From Myoxocephalus aenaeus (taxonomy: Eukaryota > Chordata > Actinopteri > Perciformes > Cottidae): a DNA stretch of 64,000 bases. The stretch lies in assembly GCA_038501785.1 (NCBI GenBank), contig JBAMJR010000099.1, positions 558,001 through 622,000 on the forward strand, read 5' to 3'. The notes beneath the pieces were generated by a model that was not told the DNA's origin, did no database searches, and worked only from the letters and a program-made list of their open reading frames with translations. A program made the translations under genes and the position numbers. This document shows positions 12,376-25,800 of this stretch, one piece after another (within the stretch, counting starts at the first letter, position 1; the number at the start of each line of letters is the position of its first letter).

Positions 12376-12747
12376 AGATGGGGTCACACGTTTTCCATGT
12401 GTGTGTCTTCCCAGTGTTTCCTGATTGTTTATTCCCTTCACCTGTTCTCGTTCCAGACTCCTCCCCCCTAGTGTGCCTTTCCCCTGTGTGATTGTAAAGC
12501 CAGGCCCTCATTGTTTCCACCTGTGTCTCATTGCCTGTCTTCCCCTGTGTATTTAGTCTGCGTCTTCCCCTTGTCAGTTGCAGGATTGTCTCCTTTTGTC
12601 TTCCCACATGTTTCATCGCTTTCTAGCTGTACGTTTTCTAGTGTTGTTTTGTGACTTTGTTAAGTAAAGTACGTCTTGATTTTGCCTTGCCTGGACTCCT
12701 ATTGTCTCCTCTGCTCCTGAGTTTTTGCCCCACCACACGTGACACAT
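12376..12747. repeat. Interspersed repeat with short terminal inversion
   Basis: A C/T-rich block begins near GGGTCACACG and ends near CACACGTGACAC, giving a short inverted match at the ends. Internal phrases such as GTGTATTTAGTCTG and GTGACTTTGTTAAGTAAAG recur in many fish genomes, as far as I remember. The class (LTR-like or DNA element) is not resolved. Confidence 0.5.
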
Positions 12748-14539
12748 ACTGCATATTGTGATATTTATTTGATCATTAATGGAAAATGTGTACTGCATAT
12801 AACAAACATGTATATAATGTGAATAAAAAAAACTAATGTTGGCGGCCATAATGTGTTTTTAAACCTTTTCAAGAGCACACTTGATGTGTGCATATACACA
12901 TATAGGCGATAGCCCTGTGCACAGCTGTAAACATTCCAACACCATTAAGTGAGTTTTTGCAAGTGACCTAAAATTAAAGGAAAATGTTCGTGCAGCACAG
13001 ATCAAGGACATGGGACCTCTTTGCATAATACTGCTAGCCTGTATAAAATGCCCCTTTTAGAACAAGAAAAGAGACTTAGTGACCTGAGAACTGTTGTTCT
13101 TCTCAATAAAACAACCACTAACTCACTATAAGCAGAGGAGTGTTTGTTTGACCTCAGTTACTGTGCAAAAGCCTCCACCATGTGATTAATATCCAGTACT
13201 CTGACTTTGACCAGGCCATTAGATGCATGTAGAGTTATAACTTGAAGGGATATTCTCCTATTAAGATATTGTGCATTCTCAACCCATCACTTTTGCCATT
13301 CATTCAGTTTACTGCTCAGTATCTCCTCCTCATGTTGCTCTCCCCATAAATGTGTACGCTATATTCCATCAGTTTAGATTTGTGTGAGTGTTTCCTTCCA
13401 AAGACAACATGAGAGGAATATTATCTGATGGCTCAATCTGGTTGTTCCTCCTTTAAGAAAGATATGCAAATACACACGTGATACATTTGCAAAGGTTTAA
13501 TATGAATAGAAAGTCATGTGATAGGAGTTGCACTATTTTTCAGCTTGATGAATGTGAGAGCTTCCTTAAGGAAATGTAGCTATCTCATACTATTCCCCAT
13601 TTTCAAATGGATATATTGGAGGAAGAACCAGATGAAACCTGTTATAACTTGTGTACTGCTATTGTTTCCTTGTGGTTAGGTGAATGTGATAACCTCTTAC
13701 TGTTTTTTTATATTGTTGGATTTCATAAATATTACCTTGTATCTCTGGAATTTTTATTTCTTAGAACAAGGTTGCATCACACCGCTCAGAGAGTGAAGTG
13801 AAATTAAAATACAAATGAAAGGATGACTTATTTGGGGATACATTGACTTTACAGCAGAGCGGTAGGGGTGTGTATACAGTATGACTGTGGTTTCAAATGG
13901 GAACATGATAACTTTGTGGAGTCCTCTTGTTTCCAAAATATGTTACTACAGTACTAAATTACTACACAATCCTCCCCCAGGTAACTCATGTGCAACATTC
14001 AGACCACATGGCAAGTACACTGCCACGTTTACTTCGACTTTTACTAATATACATTGTCCAAAATATGTTAAATGTTTGGACAAGCAACTCGCCCCAAAAG
14101 TAAAAACACTCAAAGAACAAAGGAGGAATAACATATTTATGACAATCGCAGCAGGATGTTATGTTTTATTTCTTTGAATTTTAGCACTGTTACAGAATGA
14201 AGGCGTTAATATAGGCTCTGACGTCATGCATACGTGATCCACAATACTCTTTTCTCTGTGATTGTAATACTTATAGATTATCAAATCAAAACGAGCAGTA
14301 AAGTGTTTCACAGGCCGACATCAAAAGAACAAAGAAAGTATACAATGCAGATACACACACATTTCTACATATATATTTACAAACACATATGAATAAATCC
14401 GAACGATGTCTGCAAACTACAATTAGCATACAGATCTAACAGGGTGTAACTTTTTATGTGACCGAAGAAGCAGGGAAATGGGGAGTCCTCTTGTGGACAA
14501 ATATTGTAACTACAGGACTAAATGACAAAACACATTTGA

Positions 14540-14815
14540 GAAGCACATAATAAACAGTGGTAAATTGAGGTTGAGACCTTGCCATTCTCTCACTTTCAAG
14601 GGTGTCGCAAAGTGAATATTGAGGCCCTGAGTCATGTCCAGGACAACTCTCATTCCTTGATTTTTCTGAGTGTCTCCATCAGGCTTCCCTGTGTAGACGT
14701 GTAAGTTCCAAGCAAATGAAGAAGTGGCATCACAGGCAGCCCAGATCTTTTTTTGATATCCATATTTCTTCACTTGCTTGCTGCTGATGGGCTGGTCCTT
14801 GGGCTCGTCTTTATT
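14540..14815 (-). pseudogene. piggyBac-type transposase fragment
   Basis: On the minus strand a short frame reads KKYGYQKKIWAACDATSS, then WNLHVYTGKPDGD and KNQGMRVVLDMTQGL. These match the conserved central part of PGBD4-like piggyBac transposases (KYGIKIWAACDA, VYTGK, KNQGMRVV). The catalytic Asp-bearing segments before and after are missing and the frame ends quickly, so this is a dead remnant. It directly abuts the minisatellite at 14828, and part of its sequence (ATTTCTTCACTTGC) is echoed at about 15140 and 16075. Confidence 0.8.
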
Positions 14816-14827
14816 TTGGAAGTAGCT

Positions 14828-15130
14828 GAGGTCAGAGCATAGAACCCTGAGGACAGAGCATAGAACCTTGAGGTTAGAGCATAGAACCTTGAGGTTAGAG
14901 CATAGAACCTTGAGGTTAGAGCATAGAACCCTGAGGTTAGAGCATAGAACCCTGAGGTTAGAGTATAGAACCCTGAGGTTAGAGCATAGATTAGAACCTC
15001 GAGGTCAGAGCATAGAACTCTAAAATCAGAGAACCCTGAGATCAGAGCAGAGAACCCTGAGGTTAGAGCATAGAACCTTGAGGTCAGAGCATAGAACCCT
15101 AAGATCAGAGCATAAAACCCTGAGATCAGA
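14828..15130. repeat. About 21-bp minisatellite, first block
   Basis: Around fourteen imperfect copies of a unit close to AGAGCATAGAACCTTGAGGTT, with CTGAGGTC and CTAAGATC variants. The array resumes at 15951-16065 after an intervening block holding a (CA)n array and 5S rRNA-derived sequences. Variation between units indicates an array that has been mutating and shuffling for some time. Confidence 0.92.
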
Positions 15131-15240
15131 TAATCTATATTTCTTCACTTTCTAGCTGCAGAGAGGGTCGTCACGGCCACCTTGATCAGTTGTGGGGCAA
15201 TTTATTGTGTCCCGCACCCAATTTGCAGCTGGGATAGAGT
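15131..15240. repeat. Segment duplicated at about 16062-16180
   Basis: The phrases ATAATCTATATTTCTTCACT, GCTGCAGAGAGGGTC, CACCTTGATCAGTTGTG and TTGTGTCCCGCACCCAATTT occur here and again, in the same order and orientation, at about 16062-16180. Both copies follow a block of the 21-bp minisatellite, so minisatellite plus flank were duplicated as a unit. Confidence 0.85.
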
Positions 15241-15403
15241 ATGAGCAAATAAAGATTGGTTCCCGCAAGACAGAGGCTAAAATGTGCGGGAACATGCGAG
15301 CAGACATGTGTCGGAGCTTGAATTTATCAACAATATTGCCATCTTGTGCTGGAACGGCAGGGGCATAAAAACAAAACTCACACGTACACACACACCACAC
15401 AAC

Positions 15404-15517
<114 letters not shown>

Positions 15518-15701
15518 ATAAGCAGGGGGGAGGGGTTTAAGTCAACGCCAAAAATGAAATTCAAGGCTAGAGACGAGGCGCTCTGAATTTCAAAGAGTCC
15601 ACTGCAGAGAAGCAGCAGGGCCCTCTGCTGTTTGTAAGCACAAGTAGTGACAAAGCGCTTACAGCTGAGGATCAGTGCTAATAATCCAATAAGAACAAAA
15701 A

Positions 15702-15765
15702 TGGTCAGGTCTGGTCAGTACTTGGATGGGAGACCGCCTGGGAACAGGTGCTGTAAGCTTTTTTT
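15702..15765 (+). pseudogene. 5S rRNA 3' half with Pol III-type T run
   Basis: GTACTTGGATGGGAGACCGC followed by CTGGGAACAGGTGCTGTAAGC matches the 3' half of vertebrate 5S rRNA, including the C box of the internal promoter. It is followed directly by seven T residues (15759-15765), the usual Pol III terminator. The 5' half is missing or highly diverged; only a GCTTACAGC-like start at about 15657 is visible. Probably a truncated 5S pseudogene. Confidence 0.8.
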
Positions 15766-15832
15766 CAGTCCTGATCACTGAAACTCCCGATTGCTCTAGT
15801 CTTTAAAACTCCCTTTGGTAGGATGAGGTTTA

Positions 15833-15951
15833 GCTCACGGCCATACCACCCTGAACACGCCTGATCTCATCTGATTTCGGAAGCTAAGCAGGGTTGGGCC
15901 TGGTCAGTACTTGGATGGCAGACCGCCTGGGAATAGCAGGTGCTGTAAGCA
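15833..15951 (+). rRNA. 5S rRNA, full-length but probably a pseudogene
   Basis: About 119 nt aligns end to end with vertebrate 5S rRNA: CGGCCATACCACCCTGAACA at the 5' end, GAAGCTAAGCAGGGT (A box), CTTGGATGGCAGACCGCCTG (C box, one change) and GGTGCTGTAAGC at the 3' end. Relative to the consensus as I remember it, roughly eight positions differ, many of them C-to-T-type changes. No T run follows; the sequence passes directly into the minisatellite (AAGCATAGAACC). Missing termination and scattered changes argue for an orphan pseudogene rather than a working array member. Confidence 0.75.
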
Positions 15952-16065
15952 TAGAACCTTGAGGTCAGAGTGTAGAACCCTAAGATCATAGAACCCTAAG
16001 ATCAGAGCATAAAACCCTGAGGACAGAGCATAGAACCTCAAGGTCAGAGCATAGAACCCTGAGAT
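15951..16065. repeat. Minisatellite, second block
   Basis: Further copies of the unit seen at 14828-15130 resume exactly where the 5S-like sequence ends. The junction AAGCATAGAACC shares the GCATAGAACC of the unit, so the 5S end and the repeat are fused without spacer. Confidence 0.85.
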
Positions 16066-16539
16066 AATCTATATTTCTTCACTTGCTAGCTGCAGAGAGG
16101 GTCCTCACAGCCACCTTGATCAGTTGTGATCAGGAACCACACGGGCAATGTATTGTGTCCCGCACCCAATTTGCAAACCTGAGCTAACGTGACGAGAGGT
16201 ATAAATAGCATTATTTAATGTAAATAAATAGCATTATTTACTGGAGTAAAAATGTCTGGAAAAACTGTAATCTTGGCTGCAGATGTTGTTTATTTCTCTC
16301 TGATTTTAGATCACAATGTGCTGTGTTTAGTTGTTGATCAATACACTTTTAATTAGATTACTATTCACAGTATGCTACATACATTGTTAGAAACTGCAGG
16401 TTTATTTCCCTTCCTCTCCGCAAGAGGCACCAAGTGGTGGTTCAGTATACTTGTGGTCGGTTACTTGTGAGGGCTATGACGGAGAACTGGATTCAATGAT
16501 TTCAATAAATCTTTACAAAAGCTTCTTCCACAAAATGAC

Positions 16540-16545
16540 TTTATT
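16540..16545 (-). terminator. Candidate jak3 polyadenylation signal
   Basis: TTTATT on the plus strand reads AATAAA on the minus strand, about 340 nt downstream of the jak3 stop codon. No other gene intervenes. Assignment is positional. Confidence 0.45.
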
Positions 16546-16887
16546 TGAAACACATTAAATGATGCAACTAAGACTACAAAATAACACAAATACAAATTAT
16601 TCATTGACACTGAATTACCACAGTATGAATGCAAAAAAAGTAAAATTAGAATACAAAATAATTTAGTTTTCAATACTTTTTCATAAAAGAAATAGAAAAC
16701 AATGCCTTAAAACTGTTTAGTTTCTGTAATAATTGGAATTTAGATCCCTTTAGACACATACTGTACATGCTTTGCAGCCCAGTGTAGATTGCATTTTATA
16801 AATCATACTGTATTCATTAATGATACTATTATTCTGACATGAGGGACAAGTTCTAGTAAATACTGTTGTTGAAATGTTGACAGTAAA

Positions 16888-19800
16888 TTAACAGGGCTCC
16901 TTGTCAGCCTTTGGGGCTCTCTCTCTCTCTTCCTGCATGATAGTTTCAATTTGTTTCCCCAAGCTGGAGAAACACGGTCGCTCCTCGAAGTCGTACGCCC
17001 AGCACTGCTTCATCAAACAGTCCACCTAGAGTCACAGTAACAACAAATTTAATAATGTACAAAGTAGAGAACTGTTGATATTTGTTGGGGTATACACAGT
17101 AGTTGGAGTGACTAGTTCGGCGAGCTGATGATCAAAATCAAATGTTTAAAATATGTATAATGGCCATAGCTGAGAAGATTGTCAACAAACAAGCAAAGGA
17201 CAAATACTTTTTGGGGAAGTGTATTAATTTCGAGGAACACTTGCACTGACATTGTCAGTGATGCAATTCACAGACCACGATCAACTCATCAATTATCCCA
17301 ATAATACAGCATATTTGTTCTTGGCTTATGTGAATGCAGGAATGTGGCAAGGGGGAACATACCTTGGGAGGGCAGTTTGGAGGAGTCGGCAACCTCCAGT
17401 TGTTCTTCAGAATATTTTCCAGATGCATTGAAATTGATGGACTCTGCACATAGTGTCCAATCTCCTGCATGTATAGCTAAAACAGTGACATTAAGGAAAC
17501 ATTTTTATGGGCAAAACCACAATGACGTTGCAATTTGATGAAACAATTCTTGATCATTTTTAAATATTGAAATATTGTCCATGCATGAATGTATCAACAT
17601 TAAATCTTCTTACCCTTTTGGGGTTGTAGTTTGTGTCGCAGTAGCAGAAAAGCTCGTGAAGAACGACTCCAAAACTCCAGACATCTGACTTGTGGGAAAA
17701 TCTGGATTCGTTGATGGACTCTGGAGCATACCTGCATTAGATGAACAGTGTATGGTCAGGTGGACCTCTAGGAACTGAAAACTTAAATATAAGATATACA
17801 ACAGGCGTTTAGCTTAGCTTAGTGCAAAGACTGGAAACGGGGAATCAACAAGCCAAGTTTTGCAGACTCATATTCAACAAACTGCTGGCTTGCATACAAC
17901 CCTCCAAAGCTGCAGAAAGTCTGCTTTACCACTTTTAATTAAATCATATTTGAGTTTTCAAACGTTAGGTACGCTACCAAAAGATGGGGCTCTCTCCAGG
18001 CTGCGTGACTCTGTAGTACTCCTTGTCAATAGAAATAATCTTGGTCAGCCCAAAATCAGCGATTTTCACCAGCGACTCACTGGCCACAAGGATATTTCTG
18101 GCTGCGAGGTCTCGATGCACATAACGCAAGCTCTGCAGGTACTCCATCCCCTGTGAAAATTTAAAACAATAATAGAGAAGAAATTATTGAGACATCCACA
18201 TTTTCTAGCAATAGTAACATTAGATTGTATACATGATTACAAAAGGACTCAAAATCACAATACTTGAATGATCACTGTAAAAGTTGCAAGATTTTGTCAG
18301 CCAATTATTAATCACAGAGCCAATTGAAACATAGTTTACTTTACATTTTGTGATGACATGATCTCATATCTGACTCTTACCTTACAGATCTGAGAGGCAA
18401 AACGCAGCATCTGCCTGGTGTCGACATCTTGGTAACTCTCTAAGTAACCAATAAGGCTGCCGTATGGCAGGTACTCCATCACCAAACTCATACTGAGGCG
18501 ACCTGTGATAAGGACAACATTAAACATTGAAATCATTCAGTAGAGGAAAACCTTCCAAACACAGAAGACATGCACATTCCTTTATTCAGCCATAAGTCAC
18601 TCTGGATCGGTTTCAGTTTAGGGTTTTGATTTAAAATGTAATCCTGGTACACTCTAAAGTAGGGGTCACTAATAGGCGGACCATGGTCCGAGTCCGGAGC
18701 CAGACGCTTTTGTCTCCGGACCCGGACGTGTAATCGATAGACAATTGAGAATTATACAATTTTTACGGTGCGCGGTGCATTGAGACTGTGGCGATTATTA
18801 ACACTGGTAATGTGATGTGCCACTGCTCGACAAATCACAAATATTTTGAGCAAAAGTGCCCAATCAAATCCAAAATGAAGGCACAGAAAATACACCTAAG
18901 AATCCAATATGATCACACATTCATTCACTGTCCAACAATGATGTTAACAGAGAGGAGAATAGCTGAAACAAGTGGTTTAATAACCATAGATATACTCTCT
19001 GCACACAATTTTCTCTTTTTAGAAGATCTAATATATTGGCTTTTTTGATTGACATCACTTCACATCTGAATTAAAAGAATTTAAAGCTGCAGGACAATTC
19101 AGTGAAATTCATTTTTCATGAAATACTTTATTTTAAGATCCATTTTTCAAAAGCTTTTTGTTATGTATTTTATTATTTAAATCCAGCCCATATTTTACTT
19201 GAAATGGGAGAAGAACTTTAATTTATTATTAGAGTATGTATTATTTATGATTAATCGTAGTTTGAAATCTAACAATAAATATTGTTGAGATATTTTTTCA
19301 ATTGAATGTTCTTTATTTGATTTTACAGTCCGTAGTTGACTACATACAGACAATGTTGGACAATTATTGTGATTATCTGGACCGTTACATGAGGAAAAAA
19401 ACCTCATGCAACCTCTAAAGGTATAACAAAGAAGAAATAAGTTCACCCAACAACAGCATTTAGTTATTTTGTTGTTTTATCTTTGGTGCAAAACTAAACT
19501 CAAGTTCTGAGCTGGTTTTATTTTTGTAATAACCCTAAAATTCCCCTGAAATGAAACTGACAAACATATCTAATGGCACAGAGTTCATGATAAAAGATCA
19601 GTATTTTAATTTGTTATTAATTATGGGGTATCACAGTTTGCATATATGTGTAGCTTCAGTGGCAAATATTCAAACTAAGAAACAAAATTGTATGAGGAAT
19701 ACAAAGTTACACTGTGTTCTTCTTGGATGAAACGTGAGCGAGTGTCGGCAACAAATTCAGTTTCATTGCATTGTTTTCTACTGGAGTGTTCTAACTGGCC

Positions 19801-22800
19801 TCAATCGATAGATATTTTAAATCTTAGCAGTCAAACATAATTTTTATTTTACTTAAGTTGATTATTTGAGTACATTGTGTGCTATGCTTGCAGTGAGTGT
19901 TTGTATTACCCGTGCTGTAGCAGACTCCCTTGTATTTGACAATGTAGTCACACTTAAAAAAGCTGAGGATGTCGACCTCCTTCCTGAAGTCCTCCAGGGT
20001 CGACTTTTTGTTCGGCTGCATCTTTTTCACAGCAACCAGCTCACCAGTGTTATCGCCCAGTGGGTCATAACGGCAAAGTTCAACGCAGCCAAAGTTTCCC
20101 TGAAAAAGTTTTAAATCACTTAGTTGTCACTGGCTATGTCCTTGGCATGAGCCGTTCATTACATATTATTACATTTAGCTGACGCTTTTATCCAAAGAAA
20201 CCTACATGTTTGCTCTATACACCTAGACACAGCAACAGTGAGCAATTGGGGGTTAAGTGTCTTGCTCAAGGACACATTGGCATGGACTAGCAGAGCTGGG
20301 ATTCAAACCACCAACCCTCTGATTGAAAGACAGGCATGCTAACCTCTGAGCCACAGTCATTCATTACTTCATTGATTTCACACTTTGCAGATTTATTGTT
20401 AAGGACCGAAGGGAGCGCAGTGTCGATTTGTTTTGAACTCGAGACACATTCAGTATGAATACACTTTGAATACACATGTGGTAGTGCTCTGTGTAGCTTC
20501 AGGGCTCTGCGGAGATGAGCATGTCATCTGCAGCGGACCTTTCCATGCCGTGGCTAATTGACTGAAGTTCACTTTTGCTGCTGTATGCTGGATATACTAA
20601 CTTCCCTGGAGTGAACGAGCGTGGTTCTCGACAACGCTGCAAGAAGCACATCTGGGATCCATGCAATGCTCCGGATGCTCCGAATCAGCACGCTTTCTGA
20701 ACTGCATCAACGCATGCAGCAATACCAGAAGCCAAGCAATCAACCAGTGGCAGGCTGTCAGGGCCTGCTAATAAGCCTTCTTGTTCATGGAAATATGAAC
20801 AAGCTCCCGCAGGTAGAAAATCCACGGCCCGCCACTGCAATCAACGTGTTCTAAAGTGGAACATGCTTCGATTAGCCACACCCTGAAAGGTCATCGCACT
20901 AGTCTAACTCTAACGAATGTCTGTCTGTCTATCGTTTATCTTGAGAACCATCCATGCAATCTACTTCACACTTTGTGGATGTATTGCTTTGTTTTGCGTG
21001 ACAGTACAGCCACTAAACTCTCAATATAAATGTAGTGGTTGATGTGAATCATTGCTACATTTGGCCTTTTTAAAAATAGGCCATGTAATTTAAATTGTCT
21101 ATACATCATGGGCATACAGTCAATGGCCTAGCACAACATCTTGAACAAGACTCATCAGATCTTCTCAAATCATAACTTCATGTAAGAGCATGATTGACCT
21201 AAAGGGGTCTGCATTATTGTTCTGGTGCTGCAGACTTACTTTCCCCAGAGAGCACATAAAGCGAAGGTGTCTCTCCTCAAACAATATCTGCTCCGGTTGA
21301 GCAGAGGTTGAGGTTCTCCGCACAAGGCTCTTTGCGATGGGCTCAGTGGCATGAAGTGTAACATAGTCTGCCATGAAACAAGAAAACACATTAGTAATAT
21401 TTTTGTTTTTCTTATGTAATTGAATAGCCTAATTCCCTAAAAACCATTTCCATTTTTTAAAGGATCAAAGGAAACCTAAAGTTTAATCTGGGTCAAGTGA
21501 GAATTTATAAATTCAGTATTTTATTAACTTTTTTTAAGATATGTGGATAATACTGGCCATATTCATTAACAGTTAAGTAGTGATACACATGATTACCTGA
21601 AGTGATCAGACTGTTGAGTTGTCGGATGATACTACGACAGGAGGGTCTGAAGTCTGCCTGGTAGTCCATACACTGATTGACAAGATCGGCGAGCTCTGTC
21701 CACTGGGAGGGAGGCAGCTGCTGGAAGCTCTCATAAAACTGCCGCTTCTGCAGAAAACACATGAGTAGCTCACATCATGCACTGTTTGCCCAAAAGCTTA
21801 GATAGTGAACTGCATGTATGCAATTGATATCTTTCCCACAGGTTTAATCCCATAAGCAATTCACACCTTCAATGCATTTTTCTTTTTCTGAACTAGTACT
21901 AGTCACTTAGACTCACAAGCAGTTGTTTATTTAATGGACAGTACTTTGACAACCTGTTACCCTACCAGTTTGTTTGACTAATCAGGAAAGAAGTGGGAGT
22001 ACCTTGTCCAAGTCCCACCCTCGCAGCGGAGTGTTCCCACTGTTGAAGATTTCCCACACAGTGGCACCAAAGCTCCACTTATCACAATTCAGAGTCAGTT
22101 TGTCTGGGGCATCCAGCAGCTCAGGGGCCACCCAGGGGATCCTGTCCAGGATCACTAAACAAACGCACACAGAAATATTCACACACACATGAATAATGCA
22201 CAAGGACGAGTCTTATTTATTTTTTGAGTGTTACTGAATTTATCTTTATGTACAACATTACATCAGGTATCTCTTTAGTCGTCATACTCTTATATACAGT
22301 ATTTTTTTACTAGAAATAGACCTGATGGTGTCAGACACGGTTACACGGAAATAAAAATAAAAACCTCCTTGATTTACCATCCTTGCCCAGCATGGGGGCA
22401 CTGATGCCCGGGTCGCTCAGCTTGATGAAAGGAGAACTGCCCTGTGATGGGTCATCTTCTCTGGCCAGCAGCAGATTTTTGGCGCAAATATTTCCATGAA
22501 CAATGTTCTTTTCTTCCTGCAAGAAAGTTACACGTTGATGTTGACTCATTTACATGTAACTGCATTTGCATTACTTTTGTAGGATCTGGTATTAATACCC
22601 TAAATCAGATACTTTATCTTACCAGAAAGTTGAGGGCAGACGCGAGCTGTTTGGCTACGTCAAGTTTCCAGCTCACTGACACAGATATCCTTCTCTTCAA
22701 GTAAAGGTCAAGGGCGCCGCACTCAACAAACTCCTGCACCATGATGTCTGTAACGCACAGTCAGGTTTGTTTCCACAGCTGTACTTCAAACTAAACACAG

Positions 22801-25800
22801 GGTCATAAATGCTCACCCACAGACAAGCGACTGAGTCGGAGTCAAATGAGGATTTCATCTGAAGTTTATTATGTTGCTCAAAATGAAGAAAATTATTTAT
22901 TGTTTCCTTGAATTTATTTTTGGCAGATCAGGAACAAAGCTTGCAAATGCTTTCTAACTGAGCCAAAGTTAACCAAATACAATCTGAATTCCCTCTCACT
23001 TTGTTACCTATATGTTTACATTATTCACGGACCATTAACACATCTGGAAAACATAAAGAACATCAGCTTCTTGAAGCTGGCAGGAAAACCGCAAATGAAC
23101 TGTAGCATATAAAGGGATAATGTGGAAGGACCTGCAGTTTGGTTTGAACTTACTTTTGACTCCATGAACACTAACACCATAGACAAGGAGGAGGTGTTTG
23201 TGTGAAATCTGACTCATCAAGCTAGCAGCTTCAAAGAATGACTGAGAATTTAAAAAAAACAGCATGTGTAAGATGACAAAAATAATTAGTTGTATCTACG
23301 AGTAATTCACAAAAATACTTATTAACAATAATGTATTTTAATCTGAAGAAACCCACCTCCCAGCAGTTTTTATGCATAACATCGAGCTCTTTTAGGAAAA
23401 CAGGTGTCACGTATTTCTCCCCATCGCGAATGTCTGTTTTGTAGCCTTTGAAATTTCGGGTAAAGGATCCCTGTCCAAGGCTGTCACCCTAAAAAAAAAA
23501 CACAAAAATACAGAAACTGCATTAAGAAATAGATCAAGCATAAATAACATGAAGTACCTTTCATTAAAGGTACTTCATGTTAAAGGTTATTTAATAACAG
23601 GCCTGTTTCAGTTGGAGTCATGTCTACACACTCACACATTCCAGGTCTTGATATTTGATCATGTGAAATTGGATGTGATTGAATTTGTTTCTTTCAGGTG
23701 GTGGAGACCCTTGAGCTTCTACAGAGCTGCTGTGGCGTATGATGACCAGATTAGTGAGCTCTGTTGGAACGGCAGAAAACATGTTCATTGTTATCTAGTC
23801 TGTAAAGGTTGGAACTCTTAAGGCACATGTCTCAGTTCAAGAAAACAATGTAAGTGTTAAGTTGATGCAGAATTATTAGAGAATGTTAGTGGCGTATATT
23901 TGGTAATTTTATCATATCTTGGAAAACACACCTTTGGGTTGGGGTGGACAGCAGCGGGCCAACTTGACAGGCACTTCAGCGAGTAGAAGCTTGTTGTGTT
24001 GGTAATAGCTGGTGAGCTCTTTCAAGCTGGTAAAGGATTTTTGGACTCCAGGAAGATTGTAGCGCTCATTCTTAGTAATGAGACAGTCTTTATAGTCAAG
24101 TCCAAGTGGAGTCTGCAGAAATATAAATGTTACATCAGACCTTCTTTACTGAAGAGGTTGCTATAACAGCATTATTGAGCAGACTTCATAAAGAGTGCAA
24201 AAGTGGTTAGTGTAAACATTTTAGTGGGGGAAGGGGAACATAATAATTACTTTTGCAGACATGTGAGTATGCAGAAATTTCTCTAAAGTTTATTTCTGGT
24301 CAGAAATAATGTTCAGAAAAACAAGTGCATCATCTACATGATTTAAACTTTTATGAAACAAACTGAGACCTGTGTTTTCCAGAAAGGGTACAATTTTTTC
24401 ATGTGTTATGGTACAAAACTTGTCACATACTGAATAGTTAAAAGGCATCAGAACATTGTCAACAGATCTATGAAATACTAAAAACATGTACAGACATTAC
24501 TAGTAAATTACCTCTATACTTACTTTTAGTATAAATCAGTCTTGTTCTATGTCTACTATGTTGCTTCTACAAGAATCTTTACCTGAACACAAACCGTGAG
24601 GAAGAAGTTGTCATAGTTCTTGGGACTCTGCCGGAGAAGGAACGTCCCGCCTTTAAATCCTGACTTTTTCAACTTGTTGACTGCAAACTCTGATCTGATA
24701 AAACAGGATACAACGGGCATATCTCAAACAAGTGCATGTGAATAGTGCGTTTGATTCAGTATTTTTATAAATGACTCACGTGATTGGGCCATGACAGTGG
24801 TTTTTGATCCCCTCCAGAACACTTAGAGGGGCAATGTTTTGACAGAAGTAGTGACTAGAGTCTGTGGTCAGTCTGAAGTAGCCATCAACAAGAGACACAA
24901 AGGAAAGTGCTTCTTTAAGACTGTGGAAGTTGGCTTCCTGTTGTGGAAATATATTTAAAAAATATATTTATTCTTTTGTATCAACATCTGAAGAAAAACA
25001 TACAATTAACAGAGACTAATAATTGGGGAAGTGTTGAATGTAAAATATGTCCTTTACCAAGCATCTGTCATCTTTACGGCTTATTGTCACAATCCTGCTG
25101 TCTTGGGGAACTTGCTCATGGCATACCCTCTTTATACCAATGTCGACGATTTCTTTAAAATCACAGAAGGTATGCCACTCCAAAAAAAAGAAAAAGAAAA
25201 AGATTATTCAACAACATTTCCTAAATTGAGTTTTATAACTGAGTTGGACCACGCCCCTAGCACTATTAACCCCAGACTTCACGATCAACTCAAGCACATT
25301 CGTGGCGCACCACCTCATCAGGTCAACGTCACAGCCCTCCTGCCTTTACCGTAGCTCCTCGTTAACAAAGCCAACCGTTTACCACAGTACATAAGAATCG
25401 ATCACGCCATGTCCCCTACCCGCCTTGCAGGCCAAGGAGCCCGGTCACCTAAGGCAGACGTCACCAGCACCTTCAAAGTCCTTCCCACCCACCCCGACTG
25501 TTGATACCTTTTCGATTTTCTTTGGAAGGGTGCGTATTATTCTGCCATGCAAATTTTTATCTGAAGCACTCTGCACACTGCAAACGTCCATAAACTCCCG
25601 TACGTCATCCATCTCTTAGACGACTTCCTCACTGTCACGCTACCTTCCTCAACCCAAGTACACGGTCTACTCTCTCTGACTTCTGCATTGAAGCTATCTT
25701 TTGGGGACTCTGCAGCATCGGAGCTTCCGAAGAGAGAGCGGCCACGCAAGAGTCTCCACTCCCCCAGTTCCCACCAGCCACCGGACAGCATGGTTAGGCA

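Larger units (their letters stand above)
10764..14500. other. b3gnt3 3' flank and repeat-rich intergenic DNA
   Basis: A candidate AATAAA for b3gnt3 lies at 11653-11658. Interspersed repeats at about 11890-12060 and 12376-12747 are listed separately. The remaining sequence to 14500 shows no gene. Relaxin-family B- and A-chain cysteine patterns, expected if insl3 were here as in mammals, were not apparent on either strand by eye. Confidence 0.5.
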
